From assembly GCF_013778505.1 (NCBI RefSeq), contig NZ_JAAOWU010000008.1, positions 175,519-239,518 on the forward strand: 64,000 nt of DNA, read 5' to 3'. Position numbers and translations under genes: made by a program. Every line of letters begins with the position of its first letter. Positions within the stretch are counted from its first letter, which is position 1. Source of the DNA: Pseudomonas sivasensis. Its GTDB lineage: Bacteria > Pseudomonadota > Gammaproteobacteria > Pseudomonadales > Pseudomonadaceae. The notes under the pieces were generated by a model, which worked only from the letters and a program-made list of their open reading frames with translations, was not told the DNA's origin and did no database searches. Shown here in pieces: positions 17,456 through 26,778 of the stretch.

Positions 17456-17546
17456 ATGTGGGAGGGGGCTTGCCCCCGATAGCGGTGGATCAGTTATAGA
17501 TATCTTGACTGACACACCGCCATCGGGGGCAAGCCCCCTCCCACAT
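17456..17546. repeat. REP pair (REPIN-type) inverted repeat
   Basis: Two inverted arms of about 32 bases (GTGGGAGGGGGCTTGCCCCC core) flank a 27-base spacer. Each arm contains the GGGGGC-TT-GCCCCC palindrome typical of P. fluorescens REP elements. It lies between convergent kguD and the chemoreceptor gene and may also help end both transcripts. Confidence 0.85.
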
Positions 17547-17567
17547 TTGATTGCGTTGCACAGTGGG

Positions 17568-19193
17568 TCAGATCACGAACTTGGCCACCATCCCGTTCAA
17601 ATCCACCGCCAGGCGTGACAGTTCATGGCTGGCAGCGCTGGTCTGGTTGGCCCCCGCCGCCGACTGGGTGGCCAGGTCGCGGATATTCACTAGGTTGCGG
17701 TCCACCTCGCGGGACACCTGAGCCTGTTCCTCCGAGGCGCTGGCGATCACCAGGTTGCGCTCGTTGATCAGGCTGATCGACTGGGTAATCTGCTCCAGCG
17801 CCACCCCGGCGGCGCGGGCCATTTCCAGGGTGCTCTGGGTACGTTGATTGCTCTGCTGCATCGATTGCACCGCTTCACCGGTGCCGTTCTGGATGCCGGC
17901 GACCATTTTTTCGATTTCCTGTGTCGACTGCGCGGTGCGGTGAGCCAAGGCCCGCACTTCGTCCGCCACCACCGCAAAGCCACGCCCGGCTTCACCGGCG
18001 CGGGCCGCTTCAATGGCGGCGTTGAGCGCCAGCAGGTTGGTCTGCTCAGCGATCGCGCGGATCACATCAAGCACCTTGCCGATATCGCGGCCCTGAGTGG
18101 CCAGGCCTTCGATCATCGCGGCGGTGTTCTGCACGTCCTGGGTCATGGTCTGGATCGCGCCGACGGTTTCCACCACCCGGTCGCGCCCTTCCCGTGCAGC
18201 CTGGTTCGACTGGCTGGACGCCTCAGAGGTGGACACCGCATTACGTGCCACTTCTTCGACTGCGGCGGTCATCTCGTTAACCGCGGTGGCCGCCTGATCG
18301 ATTTCATTGTTCTGTTGCTGCAAGCCTTTGGAGGCTTCTTCGGTGACCGCGCTGAGCTCCTCGGCGGCAGACGCCAGTTGGGTGGCCGAACCGGCGATGT
18401 GCTGGATGGTCTGGCGCAGGTTCGCTTGCATCGCGGCCAGGGCGCCGATCAAGCGAGCCGGTTCGTCGTTGCCGTCGTCTGCGATGGTGCTGCTGAGGTT
18501 GCCGGCGGCGATGGTTTCGGCCACGGTCACGGCTTTGCGCAACGGCGTGACGATGCTGCGGGTCAGCAACCAGGCCAGTAATACGGTGAGCAACGCGGCG
18601 GCGACCGAGACCATAATCACGCCGGTGATGGCACTGTCGTACCCTCGCCCAGCTTCAGCGTCGGCGGTCTTGGCGTCAGCGGCGTTGATGGCAATCAACT
18701 TGTTCAGCTGTTCGCCCATCTGATCGGTGCCGTCCTTGATCCGGGTGTTGATCAGCGCACGCATTTCATCGACCTTGCCTTGCCTGGACAGGGTCAGCAT
18801 GTCGGTCTGGGCCTTGAGGTAGTTGTCCAGGGTCGTACCAAATGTCTTGTACAAAGCCGCCTCTTCCGGCCCGGCGGGCAGCGTGGCGTAACCGGCCTGG
18901 GCGGTCTTGACCTTGTCGGCCAACACACCGATGCGGGTTTCTGCTTCCTGCAAAGCGGCCGGTTCACGGTTGACCAGCACGCGAAAGGACAGGATGCGCA
19001 GGCGCAGCACGTTTTCCGTGATCGTGCCCAGGTACGTCACGCTGGGCAGCAGGTTGGCACTCATGGCCACTGACGCCTCGCGAATCAGGGTCATGCGGTT
19101 GACCGCAAACACTTCAAGAACAACCACTAACAGCGCGATGAACGCGAAACCCAGAGAAGCACGAGGGGCGATATTCAGGTGACGGAGGGACAT
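17568..19193 (-). CDS. Methyl-accepting chemotaxis protein
   Basis: The 541-residue chemoreceptor has an N-terminal membrane helix ([18 protein letters not shown]), a periplasmic four-helix-bundle-type sensor (about 35-190), a second membrane helix ([20 protein letters not shown]), a HAMP domain starting [14 protein letters not shown], and a long cytoplasmic coiled coil with the highly conserved hairpin tip ([36 protein letters not shown]). There is no C-terminal CheR-binding pentapeptide (it ends MVAKFVI). The ligand is unknown; it converges on the 2-ketogluconate operon, which only hints at a link. Confidence 0.93.
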   Translation of the reverse strand: MSLRHLNIAPRASLGFAFIALLVVVLEVFAVNRMTLIREASVAMSANLLPSVTYLGTITENVLRLRILSFRVLVNREPAALQEAETRIGVLADKVKTAQAGYATLPAGPEEAALYKTFGTTLDNYLKAQTDMLTLSRQGKVDEMRALINTRIKDGTDQMGEQLNKLIAINAADAKTADAEAGRGYDSAITGVIMVSVAAALLTVLLAWLLTRSIVTPLRKAVTVAETIAAGNLSSTIADDGNDEPARLIGALAAMQANLRQTIQHIAGSATQLASAAEELSAVTEEASKGLQQQNNEIDQAATAVNEMTAAVEEVARNAVSTSEASSQSNQAAREGRDRVVETVGAIQTMTQDVQNTAAMIEGLATQGRDIGKVLDVIRAIAEQTNLLALNAAIEAARAGEAGRGFAVVADEVRALAHRTAQSTQEIEKMVAGIQNGTGEAVQSMQQSNQRTQSTLEMARAAGVALEQITQSISLINERNLVIASASEEQAQVSREVDRNLVNIRDLATQSAAGANQTSAASHELSRLAVDLNGMVAKFVI

Positions 19194-19425
19194 AGGCGAG
19201 ACTCTCAGGAGTAGTGTTTGCGCGCGTCCCTGCCGCGAAACGATCCGCCGGTGTCAACGCACCGCTCAGACCTTGGCCCACTGTTGTTATTGAGGGGTGG
19301 GCCTATAAACGGTATCGGCCGGCTGCAGCATTTTATGCAGGGGGTTCATAAATATTTTTTTACACTTCTGACGACTAGCGGTTTCTGGCATCCTACGCCT
19401 CCATTTTCTGACCCGAGCCCTCAAC

Positions 19426-20853
19426 TTGTCTGACGCTCAAGCCCCCCGCCCGCGCTATAAATCCGACCTGATCTACGGCCTGGAAGACCGCCCACACTTC
19501 ACCGCAGCGATCTTTGCCGCGTTGCAGCATGTGCTGGCGAGTTTCGTCGGCATCATCACCCCAACCCTGATCGTCGGCGGTGTGCTCGGCCTGGAAAGCG
19601 AAGTGCCGTACCTGGTGAGCATGGCGCTGTTTGTGTCGGGGCTCGGCACTTTTGTGCAGGCACGCAAGTTCGGCCCGATCGGTTCGGGGCTGCTGTGCCT
19701 GCAAGGCACCAGTTTTTCGTTTATCAGCGTGATCCTCAGCGCGGGTTTCATGGTCAAGGCCCGGGGCGGCGGCACCGATGAAATCCTTTCGACCATCTTT
19801 GGCATCTGCTTTTTCGCGGCGTTTATCGAAGTGGTCCTGAGCCAATTCATCGGCAAACTGCGCAAGCTGATCACCCCGGTGGTCACCGGCACCATCATTA
19901 CCTTAATGGGCTTATCGCTGATCAAGGTGGCGGTCACCGACATGGCCGGCGGCTTCGGCGCCAGTGACCTGGGTGCCGCGAGTAATATGGGCCTGGCGGC
20001 GCTGGTGCTCGTGACCATCGTGGTGCTCAACCGCTTCAACAACCCGTTCCTGCGCCTGGGCTCGATCGTAATCGGCCTGACATTGGGCTTTGTGGTCGCC
20101 TGGTGGCTGGGCCGCGTCGACCTGGCCGCCTTGCCCCACGTGCCCTTGATCAGCGTGCCGGTGCCGTTCAAGTACGGCTTCTCTTTCGACTGGGTGGCGT
20201 TTATCCCAGTGGCAGTGATCTTCCTGATTTCGCCGCTGGAAGCGGCGGGTGATCTGACAGCCAACTCAATGATTTCCCAGCAGCCGGTCAAGGGTCCGCT
20301 GTATATCAAGCGCATCAAGTCCGGCTTGCTGGCCGACGGCCTCAACTCGGCGATGGCGGCCACGTTCAACAGCCTGCCGATGGTGACCTTTGCGCAGAAC
20401 AACGGCGTGATCCAGCTGACCGGCGTGGCCAGCCGCTACGTGGCGTACTTCATCGCGGGTTTACTGGTACTGCTGGGGCTGTTCCCGATGATCGGCGCGG
20501 TGCTGCAACTGATGCCCAAGCCGGTGCTGGGCGGCGCAACCCTGATCATGTTCGGCACCGTGGCCGTGGCCGGCATCAAGATCCTCGCCGAAGCCGGGCT
20601 GCACCGGCGCAATGTGCTGATCGTGGCGATCTCCCTGGGCATGGGCCTGGGCGTCGCCGCCGTGCCGGAAGTACTGCGTGACCTGCCCAAAGCCCTGCAC
20701 AACATCTTCGAGTCGCCGATTACCGTGGGCGCGTTCTGTGCGATCCTGCTGAACATTTTCCTGCCGGAAGAGTTCATAGAACTGCAAGAAGATGAATTTG
20801 ATCCGGAGTCCTCCACCCTCAAAGTGATGCAGGACCCGGACGTCACGAAATAG
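19426..20853 (+). CDS. NCS2 nucleobase:cation symporter (xanthine/uracil permease family)
   Basis: The 475-residue permease has about fourteen membrane segments. Family hallmarks are the N-terminal GLEDRPHFTAAIFAALQHVLA, LLCLQGTSFSFISVILSAG, and the substrate-site region SPLEAAGDLTANS with its acidic residue. NCS2 proteins import uracil, xanthine or related bases with protons or sodium; sequence inspection alone does not decide which. The only plausible start is TTG at 19426 (TTG TCT GAC), since no in-frame ATG lies upstream and the conserved N-terminus begins here. No clear ribosome-binding site is seen. Confidence 0.88.
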   Translation: MSDAQAPRPRYKSDLIYGLEDRPHFTAAIFAALQHVLASFVGIITPTLIVGGVLGLESEVPYLVSMALFVSGLGTFVQARKFGPIGSGLLCLQGTSFSFISVILSAGFMVKARGGGTDEILSTIFGICFFAAFIEVVLSQFIGKLRKLITPVVTGTIITLMGLSLIKVAVTDMAGGFGASDLGAASNMGLAALVLVTIVVLNRFNNPFLRLGSIVIGLTLGFVVAWWLGRVDLAALPHVPLISVPVPFKYGFSFDWVAFIPVAVIFLISPLEAAGDLTANSMISQQPVKGPLYIKRIKSGLLADGLNSAMAATFNSLPMVTFAQNNGVIQLTGVASRYVAYFIAGLLVLLGLFPMIGAVLQLMPKPVLGGATLIMFGTVAVAGIKILAEAGLHRRNVLIVAISLGMGLGVAAVPEVLRDLPKALHNIFESPITVGAFCAILLNIFLPEEFIELQEDEFDPESSTLKVMQDPDVTK

Positions 20854-20865
20854 GAGCACCTTTGT

Positions 20866-21327
20866 ATGCGCAAGCTCATGGTTCTATCACTGTTGCTGCT
20901 GACCTTGAGCGCCTGCGCGCTGTTCCCCAACCGAGATCCGGTCAACATCAATGTAGTGGGCATCGAGCCACTGCAAAGCCAGGAACTGGAAGTGCGCTTC
21001 GTCGTGAAACTGCGGGTGCAAAACCCCAATGAAACGGCGATCGACTACAACGGCGTGGCCCTGGACCTGGAGGTCAATGGCCGGCCGTTGGCGTCGGGTG
21101 TCAGTGATCAGGCCGGAAGCATCCCACGCTTTTCCGAGGCCGTTCTGAGGGTCCCCGTCAGCGTTTCTGCGTTCTCGGTGTTGCGCCAGACCCTGGGCCT
21201 GAGCCAGACCCAAAGCTTGAACAATCTGCCGTATGTGCTGCGCGGCAAACTCGCGGGTGGGCTGTTTGGCACGATGCGGTTTGTGGATCGCGGTACCCTG
21301 GACCTACCCAATACTGCCACTTGGTAA
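20866..21327 (+). CDS. LEA type 2 family lipoprotein
   Basis: The 153-residue protein has a lipoprotein signal (lipobox LSAC, Cys at residue 17) and a single LEA14/NDR1-like (WHy) domain, seen in ELEVRFVVKLRVQNPNETAIDYNGVALDLEVNGR. Bacterial members are envelope lipoproteins, some stress-related; the precise role is unknown. It starts 12 bases after the permease gene, so it is probably co-transcribed with it. Confidence 0.87.
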   Translation: MRKLMVLSLLLLTLSACALFPNRDPVNINVVGIEPLQSQELEVRFVVKLRVQNPNETAIDYNGVALDLEVNGRPLASGVSDQAGSIPRFSEAVLRVPVSVSAFSVLRQTLGLSQTQSLNNLPYVLRGKLAGGLFGTMRFVDRGTLDLPNTATW

Positions 21328-21345
21328 ACCTGGAGTTTCTGCAAC

Positions 21346-21891
21346 ATGGATGCGTTGCCCACCCTTTACACCGAACGCCTGATCCTACGCCCGCTGACGC
21401 TGGACGATGCGGACGCCGTCCAACAGCACTTTCCCCACTGGGACGTGGTGCGTTACCTCAACGCCCTCGTGCCCTGGCCCTACCCGGCTGACGGCGCCCT
21501 CGCCTATCTGCGAAACGTGGCCTTGCCGGCCATGGCACGGGGCGAGGAATGGCATTGGGCAATCCGCCTCAAAACCGCGCCTGAACAACTGATCGGCAAC
21601 GTCAGCCTGATGGATGAAGTGGATAACAACCGTGGCTTCTGGCTGGCGCCCGCATGGCAAGGCCAGGGATTGATGACCGAAGCCAGCGCGGCGGTGACCA
21701 ACTATTGGTTCGGCGTGCTGCAACGCCCCGTGATGCGTGTCCCCAAGGCCGCGCCCAACCTGGGGTCGCGGCGAATTTCCGAGCGTACGGGGATGCGCTT
21801 GATCAGGACCGATGAGGGGCAGTTTGTCGAAGGCACCTTCCCACGGGATATCTGGGAGATGACCCGCGAGGAGTGGTTGGAATCCCAATGA
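21346..21891 (+). CDS. GNAT-family N-acetyltransferase (RimJ/RimL type)
   Basis: The 181-residue protein begins with the RimJ/RimL-type opening (TLYTERLILRPLTLDDADAVQQHF), has the central strand-turn WHWAIRLKTAPEQLIGNVSLM and the acetyl-CoA-binding part around FWLAPAWQGQGLMTEASAAV. The substrate cannot be deduced. It lies 18 bases after the LEA lipoprotein gene, in the same orientation. Confidence 0.88.
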   Translation: MDALPTLYTERLILRPLTLDDADAVQQHFPHWDVVRYLNALVPWPYPADGALAYLRNVALPAMARGEEWHWAIRLKTAPEQLIGNVSLMDEVDNNRGFWLAPAWQGQGLMTEASAAVTNYWFGVLQRPVMRVPKAAPNLGSRRISERTGMRLIRTDEGQFVEGTFPRDIWEMTREEWLESQ

Positions 21892-21910
21892 CCCAAACGC
21901 TGAAAATCAA

Positions 21911-22000
21911 CTGTGGGAGGGAGCTGCCCCCGATGGCAGTGGGTCAGTCAGGCCTGCACCCATTGACACAGCGTCTTCGCGAGCAAGCCCGTTCCCACAT
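21911..22000. repeat. Degenerate REP pair
   Basis: The left arm CTGTGGGAGGGAGCTGCCCCCGATGG is only imperfectly matched by the right arm GCGAGCAAGCCCGTTCCCACA. It lies between convergent genes and looks like a decaying member of the REP family seen elsewhere in the window. Confidence 0.65.
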
Positions 22001-22011
22001 TTAGACCCGGT

Positions 22012-22938
22012 TCAGTCTGTAACAAAGCGCACGCCCGGCTTGGCCCGCTCATCCACCGTCAACTCAAACACATCCGGGCGAGCGTAGTGCCCCACCACGT
22101 CATAGTCGTACCGCGCCTTCACCAAGTCATCGGTGTTGATCTGCGCCGTCAACAGCCCAGCCCCACCCAGCAACGGCCCCGCGAGGATGTCACCCATAGG
22201 GCCGACAATCACACTGCCGCCAGCAATCAACGGACGGCCTGCTGGCCAGTTGGCAATCTCCAGCACCAATGCCTCGGGCGAAGCTTGCACCTGGCACGCG
22301 CTCACCACAAAACAGCGCCCTTCATGGGCCACATGACGCATGCTCACCTGCCACATTTCGCGCTCATCCACTGTTGGCGCGCACCAGACCTCGACGCCCT
22401 TGGCGTACATCGCCGTGCGTAACAGCGGCATCATGTTTTCCCAGCACACCGCGCCACCGAGACGCCCTACTGCGGAGTCGATCACTGGCAAGGTGGAGCC
22501 ATCGCCCTTGCCCCAGATCAGCCGTTCGGTGCCGGTGGGCATCAGCTTGCGATGCTTGGCCACCAGACCACCCGAGGGTTCGAAATACAGCACGGTGCAA
22601 TACAGCGTGCTGCCACTGCGCTCGATCACACCCAGAACCAAGCTGGCGCCGGTGCGCGCCGACAAGCCGGCCAGCGCCTCGGTTTCAGCGCCTGGCACAT
22701 CAATAGCGTTGGCAAAGTAACGGGCAAACGCCTCGCGCCCCTCGGGCAGGCGGTAGCCCAGTTGTGTGCCGAAGCCTTCGCCTTTGGGATAGCCGCCCAG
22801 CAGCGCCTCGGGCATGACCACCAATTGCGCGCCGCTGCGTTTGATCTCGTCCTCGTAGCCCAGGATTTGTTCAAGGGTTGCCGCCTTGCCGTCCGGCAAC
22901 GAACCCAGTTGCAAAGCTGCCACAGTAGAAACAGGCAT
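22012..22938 (-). CDS. Nitrilase (carbon-nitrogen hydrolase family)
   Basis: The 308-residue cytoplasmic enzyme has all three nitrilase catalytic residues in their usual contexts: Glu44 ([13 protein letters not shown]), Lys131 ([13 protein letters not shown]) and Cys165 ([14 protein letters not shown]). The [10 protein letters not shown] stretch is typical of true nitrilases, which convert nitriles to carboxylic acids and ammonia, rather than of amidases. The start is ATG at 22938, which has GGAG 8 bases upstream; a GTG three codons earlier overlaps that site. A LysR gene runs divergently 82 bp away and probably controls it. Confidence 0.92.
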   Translation of the reverse strand: MPVSTVAALQLGSLPDGKAATLEQILGYEDEIKRSGAQLVVMPEALLGGYPKGEGFGTQLGYRLPEGREAFARYFANAIDVPGAETEALAGLSARTGASLVLGVIERSGSTLYCTVLYFEPSGGLVAKHRKLMPTGTERLIWGKGDGSTLPVIDSAVGRLGGAVCWENMMPLLRTAMYAKGVEVWCAPTVDEREMWQVSMRHVAHEGRCFVVSACQVQASPEALVLEIANWPAGRPLIAGGSVIVGPMGDILAGPLLGGAGLLTAQINTDDLVKARYDYDVVGHYARPDVFELTVDERAKPGVRFVTD

Positions 22939-23020
22939 TACGATCACTCCGAATTAGGGGGGTTGCCCATTCTCCGGCCAGCCGTGATCATGAATAAAGC
23001 CCACCTCAGCACTGAATGAT

Positions 23021-23950
23021 ATGAGCCAAATGAATATCGCCCAGGTCGATCTGAACCTGCTGAAGACCTTCGAAGCGCTGCACGACGAATCCAGCGCCAG
23101 CCGCGCGGCATTGCGCCTGGGCGTCACGCAATCGGCCATCAGTGCGGGCTTGCGACGCTTGCGCGAGGTGTACGGCGACCCGCTGTTCGTGCGCACGGGC
23201 CGAGGCCTGGCGCCGACGTTGCGGGCCAATCAGTTAAAGCCGGTGATCAGCGAGGCGCTGGACCGTTGCCGGCAGAGCCTGGCGATGGTCAACCCGGATA
23301 ACCCGCATTACCAAGGGCGTTCCGTGGTAGTGGGGTTGTCCGATGATTTCGAGATCGCCTACGGTCGCCGCTTAATGCAGGAGATCGCTCAACGTTTGCC
23401 GAAACTGCGCGTGATCTTTCGCCAGACCCACAGCCAGATCGTGGCAGGCGCCCTGCTCGACCGCACGCTCGATCTGGCAATTACCGCCGGCGGGTTTGCG
23501 CAGAACCGTTTGAGTCGACAGGTATTGGCGGAAGGAGACTACCTTTGCCTGGTGGACCCCGGCAGTCTTGCTCCGGACCAGAACAGCATCGGCCTGGAAG
23601 AGTTCGTCAGCCGAGAGCATGTGCTGGTGTCGTCAGGCGGTTTTATCGGAATTACCGATGAGGGGCTCGCAGCGCTGGGGCTGAGCCGGCAAGTGTGTGC
23701 GTCGACCAGCCACTTTGCCGCACTGCCGTTTTTGCTCAAGGGCAGCCAAGCGGTTGCGACCATTCCGGGGCATGCGGCACAGGCGATCGCCGAGATGACA
23801 GGCCTGCGCGTACTGCCCTGCCCGCTGGCGCTGCCGCGCTACCCCGTGGAACTCGGCTGGCGGACACAGGCCCAGTTGGACCCTATGTTGCTCAAAGTAC
23901 GTGAGGCGATTGCCGCCAGCTTTACTTCGCCGCTGCCATCAGCTTATTGA
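23021..23950 (+). CDS. LysR-family transcriptional regulator
   Basis: The 309-residue protein has an N-terminal winged helix (VDLNLLKTFEALHDESSASR, then RLGVTQSAISAGLRRLREVYG) and a LysR effector-binding domain from about residue 95. It is transcribed away from the nitrilase gene across an 82-bp gap, the usual layout for a LysR activator and its target. ATG at 23021 or 23030 could be used. Its 3' end overlaps the convergent small gene by 29 bases. Confidence 0.92.
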   Translation: MSQMNIAQVDLNLLKTFEALHDESSASRAALRLGVTQSAISAGLRRLREVYGDPLFVRTGRGLAPTLRANQLKPVISEALDRCRQSLAMVNPDNPHYQGRSVVVGLSDDFEIAYGRRLMQEIAQRLPKLRVIFRQTHSQIVAGALLDRTLDLAITAGGFAQNRLSRQVLAEGDYLCLVDPGSLAPDQNSIGLEEFVSREHVLVSSGGFIGITDEGLAALGLSRQVCASTSHFAALPFLLKGSQAVATIPGHAAQAIAEMTGLRVLPCPLALPRYPVELGWRTQAQLDPMLLKVREAIAASFTSPLPSAY

Positions 23951-24176
23951 CTTCGCTGCGCACCATATTGGAAAACTCTGGCGGTGACATGCCATCAAGC
24001 TCTGCGCGGACCCACTCGGCCCACTTGCCCTTGCGCTTGGCACGCTCACCGAACAACCGCGCCGCTTCGCTCTTGGCCTTGCCCAGATTGGTTTGCCACA
24101 GGTCATAGAGGCGGGACTTTTCATCTTCCAGCTCGGCACGTTCGGCGAGGGTCTTGTTGGCGAGATTGAAGCTCAT
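23922..24176 (-). CDS. Small unknown conserved-type protein (84 residues)
   Basis: A charged, helical, soluble protein (LANKTLAERAELEDEKSRLY; KRKGKWAEWVRAELDGMSPP) with AGGTAA before the ATG. I do not recognise a family. Its last codons overlap the end of the LysR gene on the other strand. Confidence 0.7.
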   Translation of the reverse strand: MSFNLANKTLAERAELEDEKSRLYDLWQTNLGKAKSEAARLFGERAKRKGKWAEWVRAELDGMSPPEFSNMVRSEVNKLMAAAK

Positions 24177-24339
24177 GTTGAATTACCTGCTGCACAAATA
24201 GGCGACATCTTACACTGTAGGTCGAAATTTCCTGATTCGGATTTTGGCTGGAACTGCGCTCAAGCAAAAAAACTGCAACTTTTGCCATCGCGCGATACTC
24301 CATTGTTCACTGTCACATTCACTCGCAAGGAGTCACACA

Positions 24340-24660
24340 ATGGCCCGCAAAACTGCTGCCCAAGCTGTCGAAGACCAGATCAAGGATCAAGCCTTCAGCG
24401 AACTCACCGCGCTGATCGAAGAGTCGGACAAACTGCTCAAAAGCAGCGCCGCCCTGGTAGGCGAAGAAGGCGAAACCCTGCGTGAGCAGGTCGCGATCAA
24501 ACTCAAGCAAGCCCTGGACTCAGTGTCCAACGTGCGCGAGCGTAGCAAGCCGGTGGTGGATGCCACCGAAACCTACATCGGTGGCCACCCGTGGCAAACC
24601 GTGGCCATTTCCGCAGGTTTTGGCCTGGTAGTGGGTTTGTTGCTGGGTCGTCGTAACTGA
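24340..24660 (+). CDS. ElaB/YqjD/DUF883 family membrane-anchored protein
   Basis: The 106-residue protein has a long charged amphipathic helix (residues about 10-75, DQAFSELTALIEESDKLLKS) and a C-terminal membrane anchor with the family ending PWQTVAISAGFGLVVGLLLGRR. ElaB/YqjD proteins bind ribosomes at the inner membrane in stationary phase in E. coli; the role here is inferred from similarity. AAGGAG lies 7 bases before the ATG chosen. Confidence 0.9.
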   Translation: MARKTAAQAVEDQIKDQAFSELTALIEESDKLLKSSAALVGEEGETLREQVAIKLKQALDSVSNVRERSKPVVDATETYIGGHPWQTVAISAGFGLVVGLLLGRRN

Positions 24661-24670
24661 TCAAGCAAGC

Positions 24671-24707
24671 GGCGCAATAGCAACCACACCGCTGATGCTA
24701 TTGCGCC
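24671..24707 (+). terminator. Hairpin after the DUF883 gene, probable terminator
   Basis: A perfect 12-bp stem (GGCGCAATAGCA with TGCTATTGCGCC) has a 13-base loop, 10 bases after the stop. The T tract after it is weak (GTTGCC). Confidence 0.6.
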
Positions 24708-24767
24708 GTTGCCCTGGCTCTTGATCTGCTTGTGATCTTGATTTTAAGCACCCGACAAACAGTTATC

Positions 24768-24781
24768 GCTGGCAAGCCAGC
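24768..24781. repeat. Single REP-like palindrome
   Basis: The palindrome GCTGGCAAGCCAGC lies in a TATCGCTGGCAAGCCAGC context common in Pseudomonas intergenic repeats. It sits between convergent genes. Confidence 0.4.
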
Positions 24782-24810
24782 GCCTACATTTAGGCTGCGC
24801 CAAACCCTTC

Positions 24811-25848
24811 TCAGTCAATCACCAGCGCCTGTAATCGCGCCAGATCCTCAGCCTCCAGCTCAATCCCCACCTCCAACGACTTCGTCCGCGTGCGATGACG
24901 TCGATCCCCCGGCAACCTGCGCAACCCTGCCGCATGCATCTGCCGCACCAGTTCCTGGCTGCGCTCGGCAAAGCTTTGCCCAGCGGTTTTACTTGGGTCG
25001 ATCACGATCAGCAACTGCCCAGTCCACGGCGTGCGGGCGCCTGGGTGATCTGCCCAATCAAACTCAAAGGAGAAGTTGCCTCCGGTCAACGCCGCCGCCA
25101 ACAGCTCGACCATCATCGACAACGCCGACCCCTTGTGCCCGCCAAACGGCAGCAACGCGCCGCCTTCGAGCACGGCTTTAGGGTCAGTGGTGGGTTGGCC
25201 GAGGCTGTCGACGCCCATGCCCGGCGGCAATCGCTCGCCCTTGCGCGCGGCTATTTGCACGTCGCCATGGGCAATGGCGCTGGTGGCCAGGTCGAAGACA
25301 ATGGGCGCGCCATCGGCACGCGGTGCGGCGAAGGCGATGGGGTTGGTGCCGAACAACGGGCGGTCGGCGCCATGGGGCACCACGCAGGTCATGCTGTTGA
25401 CTACGCTCAGCGCCACCAGGCCTTCTTCGGCGAAAGGTTCGACGTCGGGCCACAGCGCCGCAAAGTGATGGGAGTTGTGAATCGCCAGCAACGCAATGCC
25501 GGCGCTGCGGGCCTTGTCCACCAGCAACCCACGCGCTGCCGCCAGGGCCGGCTGAGCGAACCCGTTGCCGGCGTCGACCCGCACGAAGCCGGACGCCACG
25601 TCGGTGACCACCGGCACCGCCTGGCCGTTGACCCAGCCGCTGGCCAGGGTGCTGAGGTAACCAGGAATGCGGAAGATGCCGTGGCTGTGAGCGCCATCGC
25701 GCTCGGCGCTGGCGCAGTTGTGCGCAAGGATCGCCGCGACGTCGGGCGAGGTGCCGTGCTTGACGAAGATCGCCTGCAGCAACGCCTTCAGCTCGTTGAA
25801 ACCCATGAATGCTGTAGCACTGTCGATGATCGGGGACTGGGCAGACAT
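24811..25848 (-). CDS. dpkA: Delta1-piperideine-2-carboxylate/pyrroline-2-carboxylate reductase (Ldh family)
   Basis: This 345-residue enzyme of the malate/L-lactate/ureidoglycolate dehydrogenase fold closely matches what I recall of Pseudomonas DpkA, which reduces cyclic imines from D-lysine and D-proline breakdown to L-pipecolate and L-proline with NADPH. Family signatures are CASAERDGAHSHGIFRIPGY, the active-site HNSHHFAALWPDVEPFAEEG, MTCVVPHG and LLPFGGHKGSALSMMVELL. ATG at 25848 is used: GGAG lies 7 bases upstream and the frame above it is not conserved in type. Ureidoglycolate dehydrogenase is a less likely alternative. Confidence 0.85.
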   Translation of the reverse strand: MSAQSPIIDSATAFMGFNELKALLQAIFVKHGTSPDVAAILAHNCASAERDGAHSHGIFRIPGYLSTLASGWVNGQAVPVVTDVASGFVRVDAGNGFAQPALAAARGLLVDKARSAGIALLAIHNSHHFAALWPDVEPFAEEGLVALSVVNSMTCVVPHGADRPLFGTNPIAFAAPRADGAPIVFDLATSAIAHGDVQIAARKGERLPPGMGVDSLGQPTTDPKAVLEGGALLPFGGHKGSALSMMVELLAAALTGGNFSFEFDWADHPGARTPWTGQLLIVIDPSKTAGQSFAERSQELVRQMHAAGLRRLPGDRRHRTRTKSLEVGIELEAEDLARLQALVID

Positions 25849-26336
25849 CTGTAGCTCCGATTTTATAATTGGAAGAGACAACAACAATCCAGACCCGTCG
25901 ATTAAACAACGCCTCCTGTGCTTGCTGTCAACGTCCGCTTGCCGCCGAAGCAGTTATCTACCGCCCCGCCCCTGGCGCAAGCGCCTACCGTGGAGCCTCG
26001 TGATTGCCAGTTTGATGGAGCGAGCACCATGGCGACGCTTTCCCCGCCGTACTTTTTCGACGAATTCCTGCTGCCTGCCGGGCGTAAACAGCCGAGCCTG
26101 CAAGGGATGCTCGATAGCCTGCTCGGACACGCGGGGGATTTTTTCAGCCGTGACTCGCAGCAAAAAAGACCGTCGCTGGCTGGCCTCACAACCGTTGCGC
26201 GAGGCGCGGCTGCAGTTGTATGCCAAACAAGCCCGGCCCCAGGAGCAAACCCATATCGTTCGTCAATATCGGCTACGAAAGCGGCGCCGTGACCGCAGAC
26301 CTGCATGAACAGCGAACTGGGGCGCAGTCTGAAAGC
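25849..26336. other. Region without an intact gene between dpkA and the PepSY gene
   Basis: This stretch of nearly 500 bases holds the dpkA upstream region (an AT-rich patch at 25860-25900, promoter-like but without a clear -35/-10 pair) and a broken coding stretch listed separately. The leftward frames here are shadows. Confidence 0.5.
26030..26292 (+). pseudogene. Possible frameshifted remnant of a small gene
   Basis: From ATG at 26030 a plausible soluble sequence runs (YFFDEFLLPAGRKQPSLQ, LLGHAGDFFSRDSQQ) up to an A6 run at about 26162-26167, after which the frame becomes low in protein character. One base less in the A run would continue as KKDRRWLASQPLREARLQLY, which looks more like protein. 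The family is unknown. It may be a decayed gene, an A-tract slip, or chance. Confidence 0.3.
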
Positions 26337-26356
26337 GGGAGCCTGAGCAGGCTCCC
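26337..26356 (-). terminator. Hairpin terminator after the PepSY gene
   Basis: GGGAGCCT and AGGCTCCC form an 8-9-bp stem 11 bases after the stop of the leftward PepSY gene; a short T run follows in that direction. Confidence 0.65.
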
Positions 26357-26367
26357 GGCGGGGTAGA

Positions 26368-26637
26368 TCAGTCTTTCTGGTCGCGCAGGATATTGCCCGA
26401 AGCGCCGTCGATACGTGCTTCATAAACGGTGCCGTCGGACTTGCGCCCTTTGACTTCCCAATAACCGTTGTCGTCGGCTTCAGCGGCGTAGACCTCGACA
26501 TAGCCTGCCTTGGTCTTGGCCACTTCGATGGCCTTCTCGATGGTGATCCAGCCCGCACCCGGTTTATCGGCCAGCGCGGCGCCGGCGCTGAGCAGCGCAG
26601 TGGTTGCACACAGGGCGACTAAGGTTTTCTTCAGCAT
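26368..26637 (-). CDS. Periplasmic PepSY-domain protein
   Basis: The 89-residue protein has a signal peptide (MLKKTLVALCATTALLSAGAALA) and one PepSY-type domain (WITIEKAIEVAKTKAGYVEV, then YWEVKGRKSDGTVYEARIDG and GNILRDQKD). Small PepSY proteins are thought to restrain proteases or to act near two-component sensors; here there is no such partner beside it. ATG at 26637 is chosen for its signal peptide and GGAG about 7 bases upstream. It is divergent from the FecR-like gene. Confidence 0.88.
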   Translation of the reverse strand: MLKKTLVALCATTALLSAGAALADKPGAGWITIEKAIEVAKTKAGYVEVYAAEADDNGYWEVKGRKSDGTVYEARIDGASGNILRDQKD

Positions 26638-26778
26638 TTTCGTTCTCCATTGTAGGAATGTCCTGAATTTTTTAGGCGCCTCCAAACGAGAATAAGTTCC
26701 AATTGATGTGCAATCGCCATGATGGATGTTCTCGCGATGCACCCTGGGGGTTAGAATGTGGGAAATCAGGATGAGTTA

